Origin: Mycobacterium kyorinense
GTDB taxonomy: Bacteria; Actinomycetota; Actinomycetes; Mycobacteriales; Mycobacteriaceae
Direction of reading: 5' to 3'
Assembly (NCBI RefSeq): GCF_002101735.1
Contig: NZ_LQPE01000127.1
Location: forward strand, 22,652-86,651
Length of the DNA stretch: 64,000 nucleotides
Part shown: piece by piece, positions 18,559 to 26,706 of the stretch
How positions within the stretch are numbered: the first letter of the stretch is position 1
Layout: every line of letters begins with the position of its first letter
The notes under the pieces: generated by a model
What the model was told of the DNA's origin: nothing
Seen by the model: the letters and a program-made list of their open reading frames with translations, nothing else
The model's database searches: none
Translations under genes and position numbers: made by a program

Positions 18559-20048
18559 TGCTTCGATTCGCCCGGCGACGCGCACCGCTGCGGACCACCA
18601 CCTCGTTGTCGTTGCGGTGGCGGGTGATGCTGCTGGCGATGTCGATGGTGGCGATGGTCGTCGTGCTCATGGCGGTCGCCGTGTACGCAGTGATCTCCGC
18701 GGCGCTGTACAAGGACATCGACAACCAGCTGCAGAGCCGGGCGCAGCTGCTGATCGCCAGCGGATCGCTGGCGGCCGACCCGGGCAAAGCCATTGAGGGC
18801 ACGGCCTATTCGGACGTCAATGCGATGCTGGTCAACCCCGGTCGCTATGTGTTCACCGCCAACCAGACGGGCCAGGCGCTGCCGGTCGGCCCGCCGGAGA
18901 AAGCGGTCATCCGCGGAGAGCTGCTCATGTCGCGGCGCACCGCCGTCGACCAGCGCGTGCTGGCCATTCACCTGCCCAACGGCAGCTCCCTGCTGATCTC
19001 CAAGAGCCTGGCTCCCACCGACGCGGTGATGACGAAGCTGCGCTGGGTGCTGTTGATCGTCGGCGGGGTCGGCGTCGCGGTGGCCGCCGTGGCGGGAGGG
19101 ATGGTCACTCGTGCCGGGCTGCGGCCGGTCGCTCAGCTCACCGAGGCGGCTGAGCGTGTGGCGCGCACCGACGACCTGCGCCCCATCCCGGTGTTCGGCA
19201 GCGACGAACTGGCCCGGCTCACCGAGGCGTTCAACCTGATGTTGCGCGCGTTGGCCGAGTCGCGGGAACGTCAGGCCCGGCTGGTCACCGACGCCGGCCA
19301 CGAGCTGCGCACCCCGCTGACGTCGCTGCGCACCAACGTCGAACTGTTGATGGCGTCGATGGCGCCCGGCGCGCCGCGGCTGCCGGAACAGGAGATGGTC
19401 GATCTGCGTGCCGACGTGATCGCTCAGATCGAGGAATTGTCCACGCTCGTCGGCGATTTGGTGGATCTCACCCGCGGCGACGTCGGCGAGATTGTGCATG
19501 AGCCGGTCGACATGGGCGAGGTCATCGACCGCTGCCTGGAGCGGGTGCGACGGCGTCGCAACGACGTCGACTTCGACGTGCAGGTGATCCCGTGGCAGGT
19601 TTACGGCGATGCCGCGGGCCTGTCGCGGGCGGTGCTGAACCTGCTGGACAACGCAGCCAAGTGGAGTCCGTCGGGCGGGCGGATCGGCGTGCGATTGACC
19701 CAGCTCGACCCGTCGCACGCCGAGCTGGTGGTCTCCGACCACGGCCCGGGCATCCCACCGCACGAGCGCCACCTAGTGTTCGAACGGTTCTTCCGGTCGG
19801 CGTCGGCGCGGGCGATGCCCGGCTCGGGCCTGGGGCTGGCGATCGTCAAGCAGGTGGTGCTCAAACACGGTGGTGCGCTGCGCATCGAGGACACCGTGCC
19901 GGGCGGCCAGCCACCGGGGACGTCGGTGTACGTATTGTTGCCCGGGCGGCCGCTGCCGGTGGCTCCGCATCCGGAGCCCGCCGCCGAAACCGGGGGAAAC
20001 TCTCGAGGATCGGCGAACGTTATCTCAGTCGATTCTCAGTCCACGTAG
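18558..20048 (+). CDS. mprB: sensor histidine kinase MprB
   Basis: A 496-residue membrane kinase. Two membrane segments (about residues 25-48 and 160-182) flank an extracytoplasmic sensor domain. A HAMP linker follows, then the dimerisation/phosphoacceptor box DAGHELRTPLTSLRTN with His248, and the ATPase domain with N (LLDNAAKWS), G1 (DHGPGIP) and G2 (GSGLGLAIV) boxes. It phosphorylates MprA in response to surfactant and envelope stress. The 3' end of the gene contains an MprA box that serves pepD. Confidence 0.96.
   Translation: MLRFARRRAPLRTTTSLSLRWRVMLLAMSMVAMVVVLMAVAVYAVISAALYKDIDNQLQSRAQLLIASGSLAADPGKAIEGTAYSDVNAMLVNPGRYVFTANQTGQALPVGPPEKAVIRGELLMSRRTAVDQRVLAIHLPNGSSLLISKSLAPTDAVMTKLRWVLLIVGGVGVAVAAVAGGMVTRAGLRPVAQLTEAAERVARTDDLRPIPVFGSDELARLTEAFNLMLRALAESRERQARLVTDAGHELRTPLTSLRTNVELLMASMAPGAPRLPEQEMVDLRADVIAQIEELSTLVGDLVDLTRGDVGEIVHEPVDMGEVIDRCLERVRRRRNDVDFDVQVIPWQVYGDAAGLSRAVLNLLDNAAKWSPSGGRIGVRLTQLDPSHAELVVSDHGPGIPPHERHLVFERFFRSASARAMPGSGLGLAIVKQVVLKHGGALRIEDTVPGGQPPGTSVYVLLPGRPLPVAPHPEPAAETGGNSRGSANVISVDSQST
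20022..20040 (+). promoter_or_regulatory. MprA box upstream of pepD
   Basis: ATCTCAGT-CGA-TTCTCAGT: two nearly identical 8-bp direct repeats with a three-base spacer, the expected MprA box geometry. It lies inside the last codons of mprB, 72 bases before the pepD start, and links pepD to MprAB control. Confidence 0.75.
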
Positions 20049-20111
20049 GCAAGGTAGTTGCAGTTACTGTTGAGTCCGACCGCGACACGTAGAGGAAGAG
20101 CGACCTAGCGC

Positions 20112-21461
20112 ATGACGAATCACCCGAGGTATTCGCCACCGCCGCAGCCTGGATACCGTCCAGCGTCCGATCAGGCTGCGATGCCGGCCTATTCCGGTCA
20201 GGGCCAGCAGCAAACGTATTCCCAGTACGACTGGCGCTACGCGCAACAGCAGGCATACCGGCAGCCGTTCGCACCCTTCGGCGCCGGCCAACCGACCCCC
20301 GGCGCCACCCAGCCTCCGCTTTCCTCTCCCGAAAAGCGTTCTCGCACAGGGCTTTTGACGGTCGGGGCGTTGGCCATTGCGGTGGTGTCGGCCGGTATCG
20401 GCGGGGCGGCTGCGTCGGTGGTCGAGCACAGCGCGCGCCCGGCCGGTTCGATCATCGGCTCCAGGATTCCGGGCGGGCCGGCACCGAGCATGCCTGCCGC
20501 CAACGTGCCGAGCGGCAGCGTCGAGCAGGTGGCCGCCAAGGTGGTTCCCAGCGTGGTCATGCTGGAGACCGATCTGGGTCGTCAGTCCGAAGAGGGATCG
20601 GGCATCATCTTGTCGCCCGAGGGGCTGATCCTGACCAACAACCACGTCGTCGCAGCCGCCGCCAAGGCCGGACGCGACAACGCGCCCCCCGACGGGGGAC
20701 CGAAAACCACCGTGACGTTCTCCGACGGGCGCACCGCTCCGTTCAGCGTGGTCGGCGCCGATCCGACCACCGACATCGCGGTGGTCCGGGTGCAGGGCGT
20801 TTCGGGTTTATCGCCGATCACGCTCGGCTCGTCGGCGAACCTGGTGGTCGGTCAGCCGGTGATCGCCGTCGGGTCACCACTCGGGCTGGAGGGGACCGTG
20901 ACCACCGGGATCGTCAGCGCGCTCAACCGGCCGGTGTCGACCACCGGGGACACCGGCAACCAGAACACCGTGCTCGACGCGATCCAGACCGACGCGGCGA
21001 TCAACCCGGGCAACTCCGGCGGCGCGCTGACCAACATGAACGGTGAGCTGATCGGCGTCAACTCGGCGATCGCCACGCTCGGCGGCGACTCCACCGACAG
21101 CCAGAGCGGTTCGATCGGACTGGGCTTCGCGATCCCGATCGACCAGGCCAAGCGCATTGCCGACGAGCTGATCAGCACCGGCACGGCCTCGCACGCCTCG
21201 CTAGGCGTCCAGGTCACCAGCGACAAGAGCGCGCACGGCGCCAAAGTCGTCCAGGTGGTGCCGAACGGCGCGGCCGCGGCCGCGGGGCTGCCCAGCGGAG
21301 TGGTGGTGACCAAGGTCAACGACCGCACGATCAACAGCGCCGACGGTCTGGTCGCCGCGGTGCGATCCAAGGCGCCCGGCGACAAGATCACGCTGACTTA
21401 TTTGGATCCGTCGGGTGATACGCGGACCGTGCAGGTCACGTTGGGTAAGGCGGACCAGTGA
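20112..21461 (+). CDS. pepD: HtrA-like serine protease PepD
   Basis: A 449-residue envelope protease/chaperone. A Gln/Pro/Tyr-rich cytoplasmic N-terminus (about 80 residues) is followed by one membrane segment (about 81-104), a trypsin-like domain with intact triad His178 (TNNHVV), Asp221 (TTDIAVV) and Ser302 (NPGNSGGAL), and a C-terminal PDZ domain from about 355. It degrades or refolds misfolded envelope proteins and feeds back on MprAB/SigE signalling in M. tuberculosis (Rv0983). It follows mprB by 63 bases and overlaps moaB2. Confidence 0.95.
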   Translation: MTNHPRYSPPPQPGYRPASDQAAMPAYSGQGQQQTYSQYDWRYAQQQAYRQPFAPFGAGQPTPGATQPPLSSPEKRSRTGLLTVGALAIAVVSAGIGGAAASVVEHSARPAGSIIGSRIPGGPAPSMPAANVPSGSVEQVAAKVVPSVVMLETDLGRQSEEGSGIILSPEGLILTNNHVVAAAAKAGRDNAPPDGGPKTTVTFSDGRTAPFSVVGADPTTDIAVVRVQGVSGLSPITLGSSANLVVGQPVIAVGSPLGLEGTVTTGIVSALNRPVSTTGDTGNQNTVLDAIQTDAAINPGNSGGALTNMNGELIGVNSAIATLGGDSTDSQSGSIGLGFAIPIDQAKRIADELISTGTASHASLGVQVTSDKSAHGAKVVQVVPNGAAAAAGLPSGVVVTKVNDRTINSADGLVAAVRSKAPGDKITLTYLDPSGDTRTVQVTLGKADQ

Positions 21462-22003
21462 TGAGAGTCGCCGGGACCCGGGCGGAGCACAGATATACGG
21501 TGGCAACCATGGAACAGCGTGCGGATTTGGTCGGCAGGGCACTCGTCGTCGTTGTCGACGATCGCACGGCGCACGGGGAAGAGGACCACAGCGGTCCGCT
21601 GGTCACCGAACTGCTCACCGAGGCCGGATTTTTGGTCGACGGTGTGGTGGTCGTCGCCGCCGACGAGGTGGAAATCCGCAACGCGCTGAACACCGCGGTG
21701 ATCGGCGGGGTGGATCTGGTGGTGTCGGTCGGCGGAACCGGCGTGACGCCGCGCGACGTCACACCAGAAGCCACCCGCGACATTCTCGACCGCGAAATCC
21801 TCGGTATCGCCGAGGCATTGCGCGCGTCCGGATTGTCGGCCGGCATCACCGAGGCCGGCTTGTCGCGCGGGTTGGCCGGCATCTCCGGAAGCACACTGGT
21901 GGTCAACCTAGCCGGCTCCCGCTATGCGGTGCGGGACGGAATGGCGACGCTGAATCCGCTGGCGGCCCAGATCATCGGTCAGCTCTCGAGCCTGGAGATA
22001 TGA
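21461..22003 (+). CDS. moaB2: molybdopterin-cofactor biosynthesis protein MoaB2
   Basis: A 180-residue MoaB/Mog-fold protein. The molybdopterin-binding motifs are seen as GGTGVTPRDVTPEA, GAGVSRGLAG-like (GLSRGLAGISG) and the NLAGSRYAV segment. Family members adenylylate molybdopterin. In M. tuberculosis this gene is in the mprA-mprB-pepD operon. The ATG at 21461 overlaps the pepD stop (TGATG); a GTG three bases earlier is also in frame. Its stop overlaps a further small ORF. Confidence 0.92.
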   Translation: MRVAGTRAEHRYTVATMEQRADLVGRALVVVVDDRTAHGEEDHSGPLVTELLTEAGFLVDGVVVVAADEVEIRNALNTAVIGGVDLVVSVGGTGVTPRDVTPEATRDILDREILGIAEALRASGLSAGITEAGLSRGLAGISGSTLVVNLAGSRYAVRDGMATLNPLAAQIIGQLSSLEI

Positions 22004-22098
22004 GCGACCCCTTCGACCAGCCTGACGCGGAGGATTTGCGCGAGGCCGACGAGCATGAGCAGTGGCTGACCGAGAACCAGCCGCCGCATCACATTTGA
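22000..22098 (+). CDS. 32-residue acidic ORF coupled to moaB2
   Basis: MSDPFDQPDAEDLREADEHE begins this very acidic 32-residue peptide, which ends NQPPHHI. Its ATG overlaps the moaB2 stop as ATGA, the same coupling used by the real operons in this window. There are no recognisable motifs and no membrane segment. A gene this short could be chance, but the overlap and the biased composition favour translation. Function unknown. Confidence 0.5.
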   Translation: MSDPFDQPDAEDLREADEHEQWLTENQPPHHI

Positions 22099-22205
22099 AC
22101 CGATTGCCCGCAAACCCCACACGATCGACCGCCTATCGACATACGGTCTTTTTCGGGCGGCGTCGCGTCGCCCCGGCAAATTCCTGTGACGGGAGGATGG
22201 CTCGC

Positions 22206-22631
22206 GTGTTAAAGGGGTTCAGAGATTTTGTGATGCGCGGTGACGTGATCACCGTGGCTGTCGGCCTGGTGGTGGCGTTGGCGTTTTCGAACCTGGTCAA
22301 GGCATTCACCGACAGTGTGATCAATCCGCTTGTCGCAGCTGTGCAGCCGGGTACCAAGTTCGGATTGGGTTGGCAGCTCGGCGATGCGGGCAACAAGGCG
22401 ACATTCGTCGACATGGGCGCGTTCATCTCGGCGATCATCTACTTCATCGTCTTCATGGCGGTGGTGTACTTCCTGATCGTGCTGCCCTACCGGCACATCC
22501 AGAAACGTCGCGGCGTCACCGTGTTCGGCGAAGAGCCGGCCACCAAGGCCTGTCCCGCGTGCATGTCCGATATCCCTGAGGCCGCCAAGAAGTGCAAGTA
22601 CTGCGCGAGTGACCAGCCGGCAGCTGCGTAG
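22206..22631 (+). CDS. mscL: MscL-family mechanosensitive channel with zinc-ribbon tail
   Basis: A 141-residue large-conductance mechanosensitive channel. The start MLKGFRDFVMRGDVITVAVGLVV aligns with the MscL N-terminal helix and TM1. TM2 is SAIIYFIVFMAVVYFLIVLPY. It opens under membrane tension to release solutes. The C-terminal 35 residues carry CPAC...CKYC, a zinc-ribbon tail absent from M. tuberculosis MscL. The GTG at 22206 is preferred because GGGAGG lies nine bases upstream; the ATG at 22197 abuts that sequence. The gene is on the plus strand, whereas Rv0985c runs opposite to moaB2. Confidence 0.85.
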   Translation: MLKGFRDFVMRGDVITVAVGLVVALAFSNLVKAFTDSVINPLVAAVQPGTKFGLGWQLGDAGNKATFVDMGAFISAIIYFIVFMAVVYFLIVLPYRHIQKRRGVTVFGEEPATKACPACMSDIPEAAKKCKYCASDQPAAA

Positions 22632-22675
22632 CGGCGATCGCAAGCGCGGCGAAGCCGGGCGCAGCGGGTCGCCGC
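22631..22675. repeat. 45-base hairpin element, copy 1
   Basis: Arms GCGGCGA (22631-22637) and TCGCCGC (22669-22675) are perfect complements around a 31-base core. The core is 29/31 identical to that of the element at 23793-23837, whose arms differ but are also perfectly complementary. It starts at the last base of the mscL stop and lies between convergent genes, so it may act as a terminator. Confidence 0.7.
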
Positions 22676-22683
22676 GCAACGAC

Positions 22684-23331
22684 TCAGTGCAGAGTGAGCG
22701 TCACGCTCTGCACCAGCGCGGCACCGGCCAGTGCGTTCGCGGCGGCGGCCGGTAGCGCGACCAACACCACGCGGTCGTCGGACTGCGCCTTTTGTTGCGC
22801 CGAGACCAGCACGACGACGGCGTTGGTGGCCACGACCCGGGGATTGGCGTGCGCATCGGATTCGGTCGCGGCTACGACGTCGACGACATCGCCGGCGCGC
22901 ACGAGGTCGGCCAACGCGGCGTCGGCCGGGTGTACCGGCACGATCCGCGCGTCACGGCCGGCCGCCGACTCGGCGAGCCGGCTGCCCAGCAGCCGCACGT
23001 CGGTGAGCACCTCGCCGCGTCGCGCCGGACCGGCCAAAGTCGAGCCGACTACCACGCCCAGGTCGGATTGTGATCCGTCGGGAAGCGCTGGCGCCAAACG
23101 GTTTTCGAGCCGGACATCGTCGGAGGTCAACTGGACGCCGGGACCGAGGTCGCGGGCTGCCACCACGACCTGAGCGCGATCGCCGTCGGGATCGGATCGC
23201 AGCGCCGCGATTACGGCCAGTACGACCAGCCCGCCGGCCGCGACGCGGCGGGCCAACACCGTGCGTGTCCAGTCCGGGCGCAGCCACTGCGAGATACGGG
23301 TTGGCAGTGACGGATTCAGCGACTCCCGCAT
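22684..23331 (-). CDS. SAF-domain membrane protein (Rv0990c-like)
   Basis: A 215-residue protein with one N-terminal membrane segment (about residues 30-45), then a SAF domain (VVVAARDLGPGVQLTSDDVRL, VGSTLAGPARRGEVLTDVRLLG) and a beta-rich C-terminal part. SAF domains of this layout occur in CpaB, the Flp pilus assembly protein, and in related periplasmic proteins. No other pilus genes are nearby, so pilus assembly is not supported. Matches the conserved hypothetical Rv0990c. Runs toward mscL. Confidence 0.75.
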   Translation of the reverse strand: MRESLNPSLPTRISQWLRPDWTRTVLARRVAAGGLVVLAVIAALRSDPDGDRAQVVVAARDLGPGVQLTSDDVRLENRLAPALPDGSQSDLGVVVGSTLAGPARRGEVLTDVRLLGSRLAESAAGRDARIVPVHPADAALADLVRAGDVVDVVAATESDAHANPRVVATNAVVVLVSAQQKAQSDDRVVLVALPAAAANALAGAALVQSVTLTLH

Positions 23332-23392
23332 GCCGTCACGCTAGGCGCGGCCCGGCGTGAGGCGTGGCCGACGGAGAAACGCCTGTGGATAA

Positions 23393-23707
23393 CTAGCTGG
23401 CCGCGGCGGCCGCCGGCGCGGGGCTCGACGTGCTCGACTTCTCGGCCGAGCTCGAGCTCTTACCCGAACTCGACGATTCGCTCGAAGACGAACCGTTCTT
23501 GGCATGGCCGTTGGTCGCGCTCTTGGCCGATTCACGGCTGTCCGTGCGGTAGAAACCGCTGCCTTTGAACACCACGCCGACGGAATTGAACAGTTTGCGC
23601 AGCCGACCGGAGCACTGCTGGCAGGTGGTCAGCGCATCGTCGGTGAAGGCCTGCACGACGTCGAAGCGGTGGCCGCAATCGGTGCACGCATAGCTGTAAG
23701 TCGGCAC
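23393..23707 (-). CDS. ruc: redox-regulated chaperone Ruc (FmdB-type zinc ribbon)
   Basis: A 104-residue protein. The N-terminal 40 residues form a zinc ribbon (Cys8, Cys11, Cys29, Cys32). The rest is a low-complexity Ser/Ala/Lys tail, predicted disordered. In M. tuberculosis Rv0991c this protein is a zinc-dependent, oxidation-activated chaperone that prevents aggregation and works with the Hsp70 system. The GTG at 23707 has GGAGG upstream. A CIRCE operator lies 28 bases before the start, indicating heat-shock control by HrcA. Confidence 0.92.
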   Translation of the reverse strand: MPTYSYACTDCGHRFDVVQAFTDDALTTCQQCSGRLRKLFNSVGVVFKGSGFYRTDSRESAKSATNGHAKNGSSSSESSSSGKSSSSAEKSSTSSPAPAAAAAS

Positions 23708-23734
23708 TGAAACCTCCGGGTATGTCCAGCTTCG

Positions 23735-23761
23735 TTAGCACTCTACCGTCTGCAGTGCTAA
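23735..23761 (-). promoter_or_regulatory. CIRCE (HrcA) operator upstream of ruc
   Basis: TTAGCACTC-N9-CAGTGCTAA on the plus strand. The CIRCE consensus is TTAGCACTC-N9-GAGTGCTAA, so 17 of 18 arm bases and the 9-base spacer match. HrcA represses groE-type heat-shock genes from this site. It is placed to control the minus-strand ruc gene. Confidence 0.88.
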
Positions 23762-23792
23762 ACCGCTATGTGGCCTGGCTCATTCCCGGGTC

Positions 23793-23837
23793 GTGACGGT
23801 CGCCAGCGCGGCGGAGCCGGGCGCAGCGGGCCGTCAC
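23793..23837. repeat. 45-base hairpin element, copy 2
   Basis: Arms GTGACGG (23793-23799) and CCGTCAC (23831-23837) pair perfectly around a 31-base core that is 29/31 identical to that at 22638-22668. The right arm contains the stop codon of the minus-strand cyclo-ligase gene, so the hairpin would form directly at the end of that transcript. Confidence 0.7.
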
Positions 23838-24430
23838 CATTGGCTCGTGTCGAGGGCGACAAGCCCCCGTCGCGGCGTCAGCGCGTGGGTCATCCGGACG
23901 TCATGCGGCTCGCACGGCAGCTCGTCGACCAGTTCCTCGTCGCGCACCACCGCGACCAGTCGGGCCTGCGGGTCGCGGTGTTCCAGGGAGCGGTCATAGA
24001 AGCCGCGGCCGCGGCCCAGTCGCACGCCGCTACGGTCGACGGCCAGCGCGGGGACCAGCACCACGTCCGCCTCGGCCAGCGCCGACGGCGGCAGCCACGG
24101 CTTGGCCGGTTCGAGCAGACCGAAGCGCCCGGCCACGAGATGTCCGGGCCGGTACTCGCCCCACTGCAACGCCAGCGGCGTGTCGTCGGCGCCGGTGCGT
24201 GCGACAGGCAGCAGCACCCGTCCGGCGCGGCCCAGCAACGCGTCGAGCATCTCGATCGACCCCGGCTCGGCGCCCACCGGTACATACGCGCAGACCGTGC
24301 CGCCGCTGCTCACCAGGCCGCGGATGTGCTCGGCCAGTGCGCGTGCCTCGTCGGCGCGCGCGTTGTCGGCAACCGAACGGCGTGCAGCCAACAGCTGTTG
24401 GCGCAATGCGGCTTTGCCCGCAGTCGGCAT
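23834..24430 (-). CDS. 5-formyltetrahydrofolate cyclo-ligase
   Basis: A 198-residue enzyme that converts 5-formyl-THF to 5,10-methenyl-THF with ATP, salvaging a folate reserve. It has the N-terminal KAALRQQLLAARR helix, the VPALAVDRSGVRLGRGRGFYDR phosphate-binding signature and DVRMTHALTPRRG near the end. Length matches Rv0992c (197). The ATG at 24430 is chosen; the longer open frame upstream runs across the divergent galU gene and is an artefact. The gene diverges from galU. Confidence 0.92.
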   Translation of the reverse strand: MPTAGKAALRQQLLAARRSVADNARADEARALAEHIRGLVSSGGTVCAYVPVGAEPGSIEMLDALLGRAGRVLLPVARTGADDTPLALQWGEYRPGHLVAGRFGLLEPAKPWLPPSALAEADVVLVPALAVDRSGVRLGRGRGFYDRSLEHRDPQARLVAVVRDEELVDELPCEPHDVRMTHALTPRRGLVALDTSQW

Positions 24431-24494
24431 GGGATCAACGATGGCAGGACGGGCTTTTGCGCCGCCACCTCGACGCGCGGTTATGGTGTGAACG

Positions 24495-25403
24495 ATGTCA
24501 CGCGCACTGGTTCCGGTTCCCCGGACCGCGGTTGTCCCTGCCGCCGGTCTGGGCACTCGCTTTTTGCCCACCACCAAAACGGTGCCCAAGGAGCTGTTGC
24601 CGGTCGTCGACACGCCCGGCATCGAGCTGGTTGCCGCCGAGGCCGCCGACGCCGGCGCCGAACGGTTGGTGATCGTCACCTCGCAGGGCAAGGACAGCGT
24701 CGTCGCGCATTTCGTCGAAGACCTGGTGCTGGAAGGCACGCTGGAGGCGCGGGGCAAGAAGGACATGCTGGCCAAGGTGCGCCGCGCCCCCCGGCTGATC
24801 AAAGTGGAGTCGGTGGTGCAGGACGAGCCGCTCGGCCTGGGACACGCCATCGGCTGCGTCGAACCGACACTGTCGGACGACGAGGACGCCATCGCGGTGC
24901 TGCTGCCCGACGACCTTGTGCTGCCCACCGGTGTGCTGGAGACCATGTCCAAGGTGCGGGCCCGCTACGGCGGCAGCGTGCTGTGCGCAATCGAGGTCGG
25001 TCCCGACGAGATCAGCGCCTATGGGGTGTTCGACGTCGAACCGGTGAGCGGTGCCGGCAGCGACGTGCTCAAGGTCAACGGCATGGTGGAAAAGCCGAAA
25101 CCGGAGGACGCGCCGTCGCCGTATGCGGCTGCCGGGCGCTATGTCCTGGACCGTGCGATCTTCGACGCGCTGGGCCGCATCGAGCGCGGCGCCGGCGGCG
25201 AAATGCAGCTCACCGACGCAATTGCCTTGCTGATCAAGGAAGGTCATCCGGTTCACGTGGTGGTGCACCGCGGCTCTCGACACGACCTGGGAAATCCCGG
25301 CGGCTACCTCAAGGCTGCGGTTGACTTTGCATTGGACCGCGATGACTATGGCCCGGATTTGCGGCGATGGTTGGTGGCGCGATTGGGCCTGACCGAAAAC
25401 TAG
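24495..25403 (+). CDS. galU: UTP-glucose-1-phosphate uridylyltransferase
   Basis: Makes UDP-glucose, the donor for trehalose, glycogen and envelope glycans, and potentially for the polysaccharide locus later in the window. The 302-residue protein shows the nucleotidyl-transferase signature PAAGLGTRFLPTTKTVPKELLPV, with catalytic Arg and Lys, and the sugar-binding VEKPKPEDAPS and GRYVLDRAIFDAL segments. Matches Rv0993 (306). It is followed after 33 bases by glp on the same strand. Confidence 0.95.
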   Translation: MSRALVPVPRTAVVPAAGLGTRFLPTTKTVPKELLPVVDTPGIELVAAEAADAGAERLVIVTSQGKDSVVAHFVEDLVLEGTLEARGKKDMLAKVRRAPRLIKVESVVQDEPLGLGHAIGCVEPTLSDDEDAIAVLLPDDLVLPTGVLETMSKVRARYGGSVLCAIEVGPDEISAYGVFDVEPVSGAGSDVLKVNGMVEKPKPEDAPSPYAAAGRYVLDRAIFDALGRIERGAGGEMQLTDAIALLIKEGHPVHVVVHRGSRHDLGNPGGYLKAAVDFALDRDDYGPDLRRWLVARLGLTEN

Positions 25404-25436
25404 CGACCGCGTCAGGCCGACTAGGCAGAAAGGCGC

Positions 25437-26696
25437 GTGGTGCGTTCGGTTGAGGAGCAGCAGGCTCGGGTGTCGGCCGCCGCGGTCGCGCCGAGGCCGG
25501 TGCGGGTCGCGATCGCCGAGGCGCAGGGGCTGATGTGCGCCGAAGAGGTGGTCACCGAGCGACCGCTGCCGGGGTTCGACCAGGCCGCGATCGACGGCTA
25601 TGCGGTCCGCAGTGTCGACGTGCTCGGCGTCGGGGATACCGACGGCCCGGACGGTCAGGTGGACGACGGCGCGGTGGTTTTGCCGGTGATGGCAACCATC
25701 GAGGCCGGGACACGCACGCCCAGCAGGCTCCAACCGCGGCAGGCCGCGCGGGTGCAGACCGGGGCGCCGCTGCCGACGCTGGCCGACGCCGTGCTGCCGC
25801 TGCGCTGGACCGACGGCGGGCAGTCGCGGGTGCGGGTGCTGCGTGGTGTGCGCTCGGGCGCTTATGTGCGGCGCACCGGCGACGACGTGCAACCGGGCGA
25901 CGTCGCGGTGCGGGCGGGCACGATCATCGGCGCCGCCCAGGTCGGTCTGCTGGCGGCGGTGGGCCGCGAGCGGGTGCTGGTCCACCCGCGGCCGCGGCTG
26001 TCGGTGATGGCGGTTGGCGGTGAGCTGGTGGACATTTCGCGCACGCCCGGCAATGGCCAGGTCTACGACGTCAACTCCTACGCGCTGGCGGCGGCCGCCC
26101 GCGACGCGGGCGCGGAGGTGAACCGGGTCGGGATCGTCGACGCCAAGGAACTGCGCGACGTCGTCGAGGGTCAGCTCAACCGGGCCGAGATCGTGGTGAT
26201 CGCCGGCGCCGTCGGTGGCGCGGCGGCCGAATCGGTGCGCGAGGTGCTCTCCGAGCTCGGCGAGATGGAGGTCACCCGGGTCGCGATGCATCCCGGCTCG
26301 GTGCAGGGTTTCGGGCAGCTTGGCCGCGAGGGTGTCCCGACGTTTCTGTTGCCCGCCAACCCGGTCAGCGCGCTGGTGGTGTTCGAGGTGATGGTCCGGC
26401 CGCTGATCCGGTTGACGCTGGGCAAGCGCCAGCCGATGCGCCGGGTCGTGCAGGCCCGCACGCTGTCGCCGATCAGCTCGGTGCCCGGCCGCAAGGGTTA
26501 TCTGCGCGGGCAGCTGATGCGCGATCAGGACACCGGCGAATACCTGGTGCAGGCGCTCGGTGGCGCGCCGGGCGCGTCGTCGCATCTGCTGGCGACGCTG
26601 GCCGAGGCAAACTGTCTGGTGGTGGTTCCCAGTGACGCCGAGGAGATCCGTACCGGGGAGATCGTCGACGTCGCGTTCCTGGCTCAGCGTGGCTGA
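25437..26696 (+). CDS. glp: gephyrin-like molybdotransferase Glp (MoeA family)
   Basis: A 419-residue MoeA/gephyrin-fold protein. It has the PGFDQAAIDGYAVR motif (equivalent to the SxMDGYA signature), the central MoaB-like domain (MAVGGELVDI, GAVGGAAAES, MHPGSVQGFGQ) and the LPANPVSALVVFEVMVRPLI C-terminal segment. MoeA proteins insert molybdenum into molybdopterin. In corynebacteria this paralogue, Glp, binds FtsZ and the membrane receptor GlpR and takes part in division. The receptor gene is present two genes downstream. Equivalent to Rv0994 (annotated moeA1). GTG start with AGAAAGG upstream. Confidence 0.9.
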   Translation: MVRSVEEQQARVSAAAVAPRPVRVAIAEAQGLMCAEEVVTERPLPGFDQAAIDGYAVRSVDVLGVGDTDGPDGQVDDGAVVLPVMATIEAGTRTPSRLQPRQAARVQTGAPLPTLADAVLPLRWTDGGQSRVRVLRGVRSGAYVRRTGDDVQPGDVAVRAGTIIGAAQVGLLAAVGRERVLVHPRPRLSVMAVGGELVDISRTPGNGQVYDVNSYALAAAARDAGAEVNRVGIVDAKELRDVVEGQLNRAEIVVIAGAVGGAAAESVREVLSELGEMEVTRVAMHPGSVQGFGQLGREGVPTFLLPANPVSALVVFEVMVRPLIRLTLGKRQPMRRVVQARTLSPISSVPGRKGYLRGQLMRDQDTGEYLVQALGGAPGASSHLLATLAEANCLVVVPSDAEEIRTGEIVDVAFLAQRG

Positions 26697-26706
26697 GCGG
26701 CCCCTC

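Noticed and set aside
22684..23331. Flp/Tad pilus assembly locus
   Set aside because: The SAF-domain protein resembles CpaB, but no ATPase, secretin or pilin gene is nearby.
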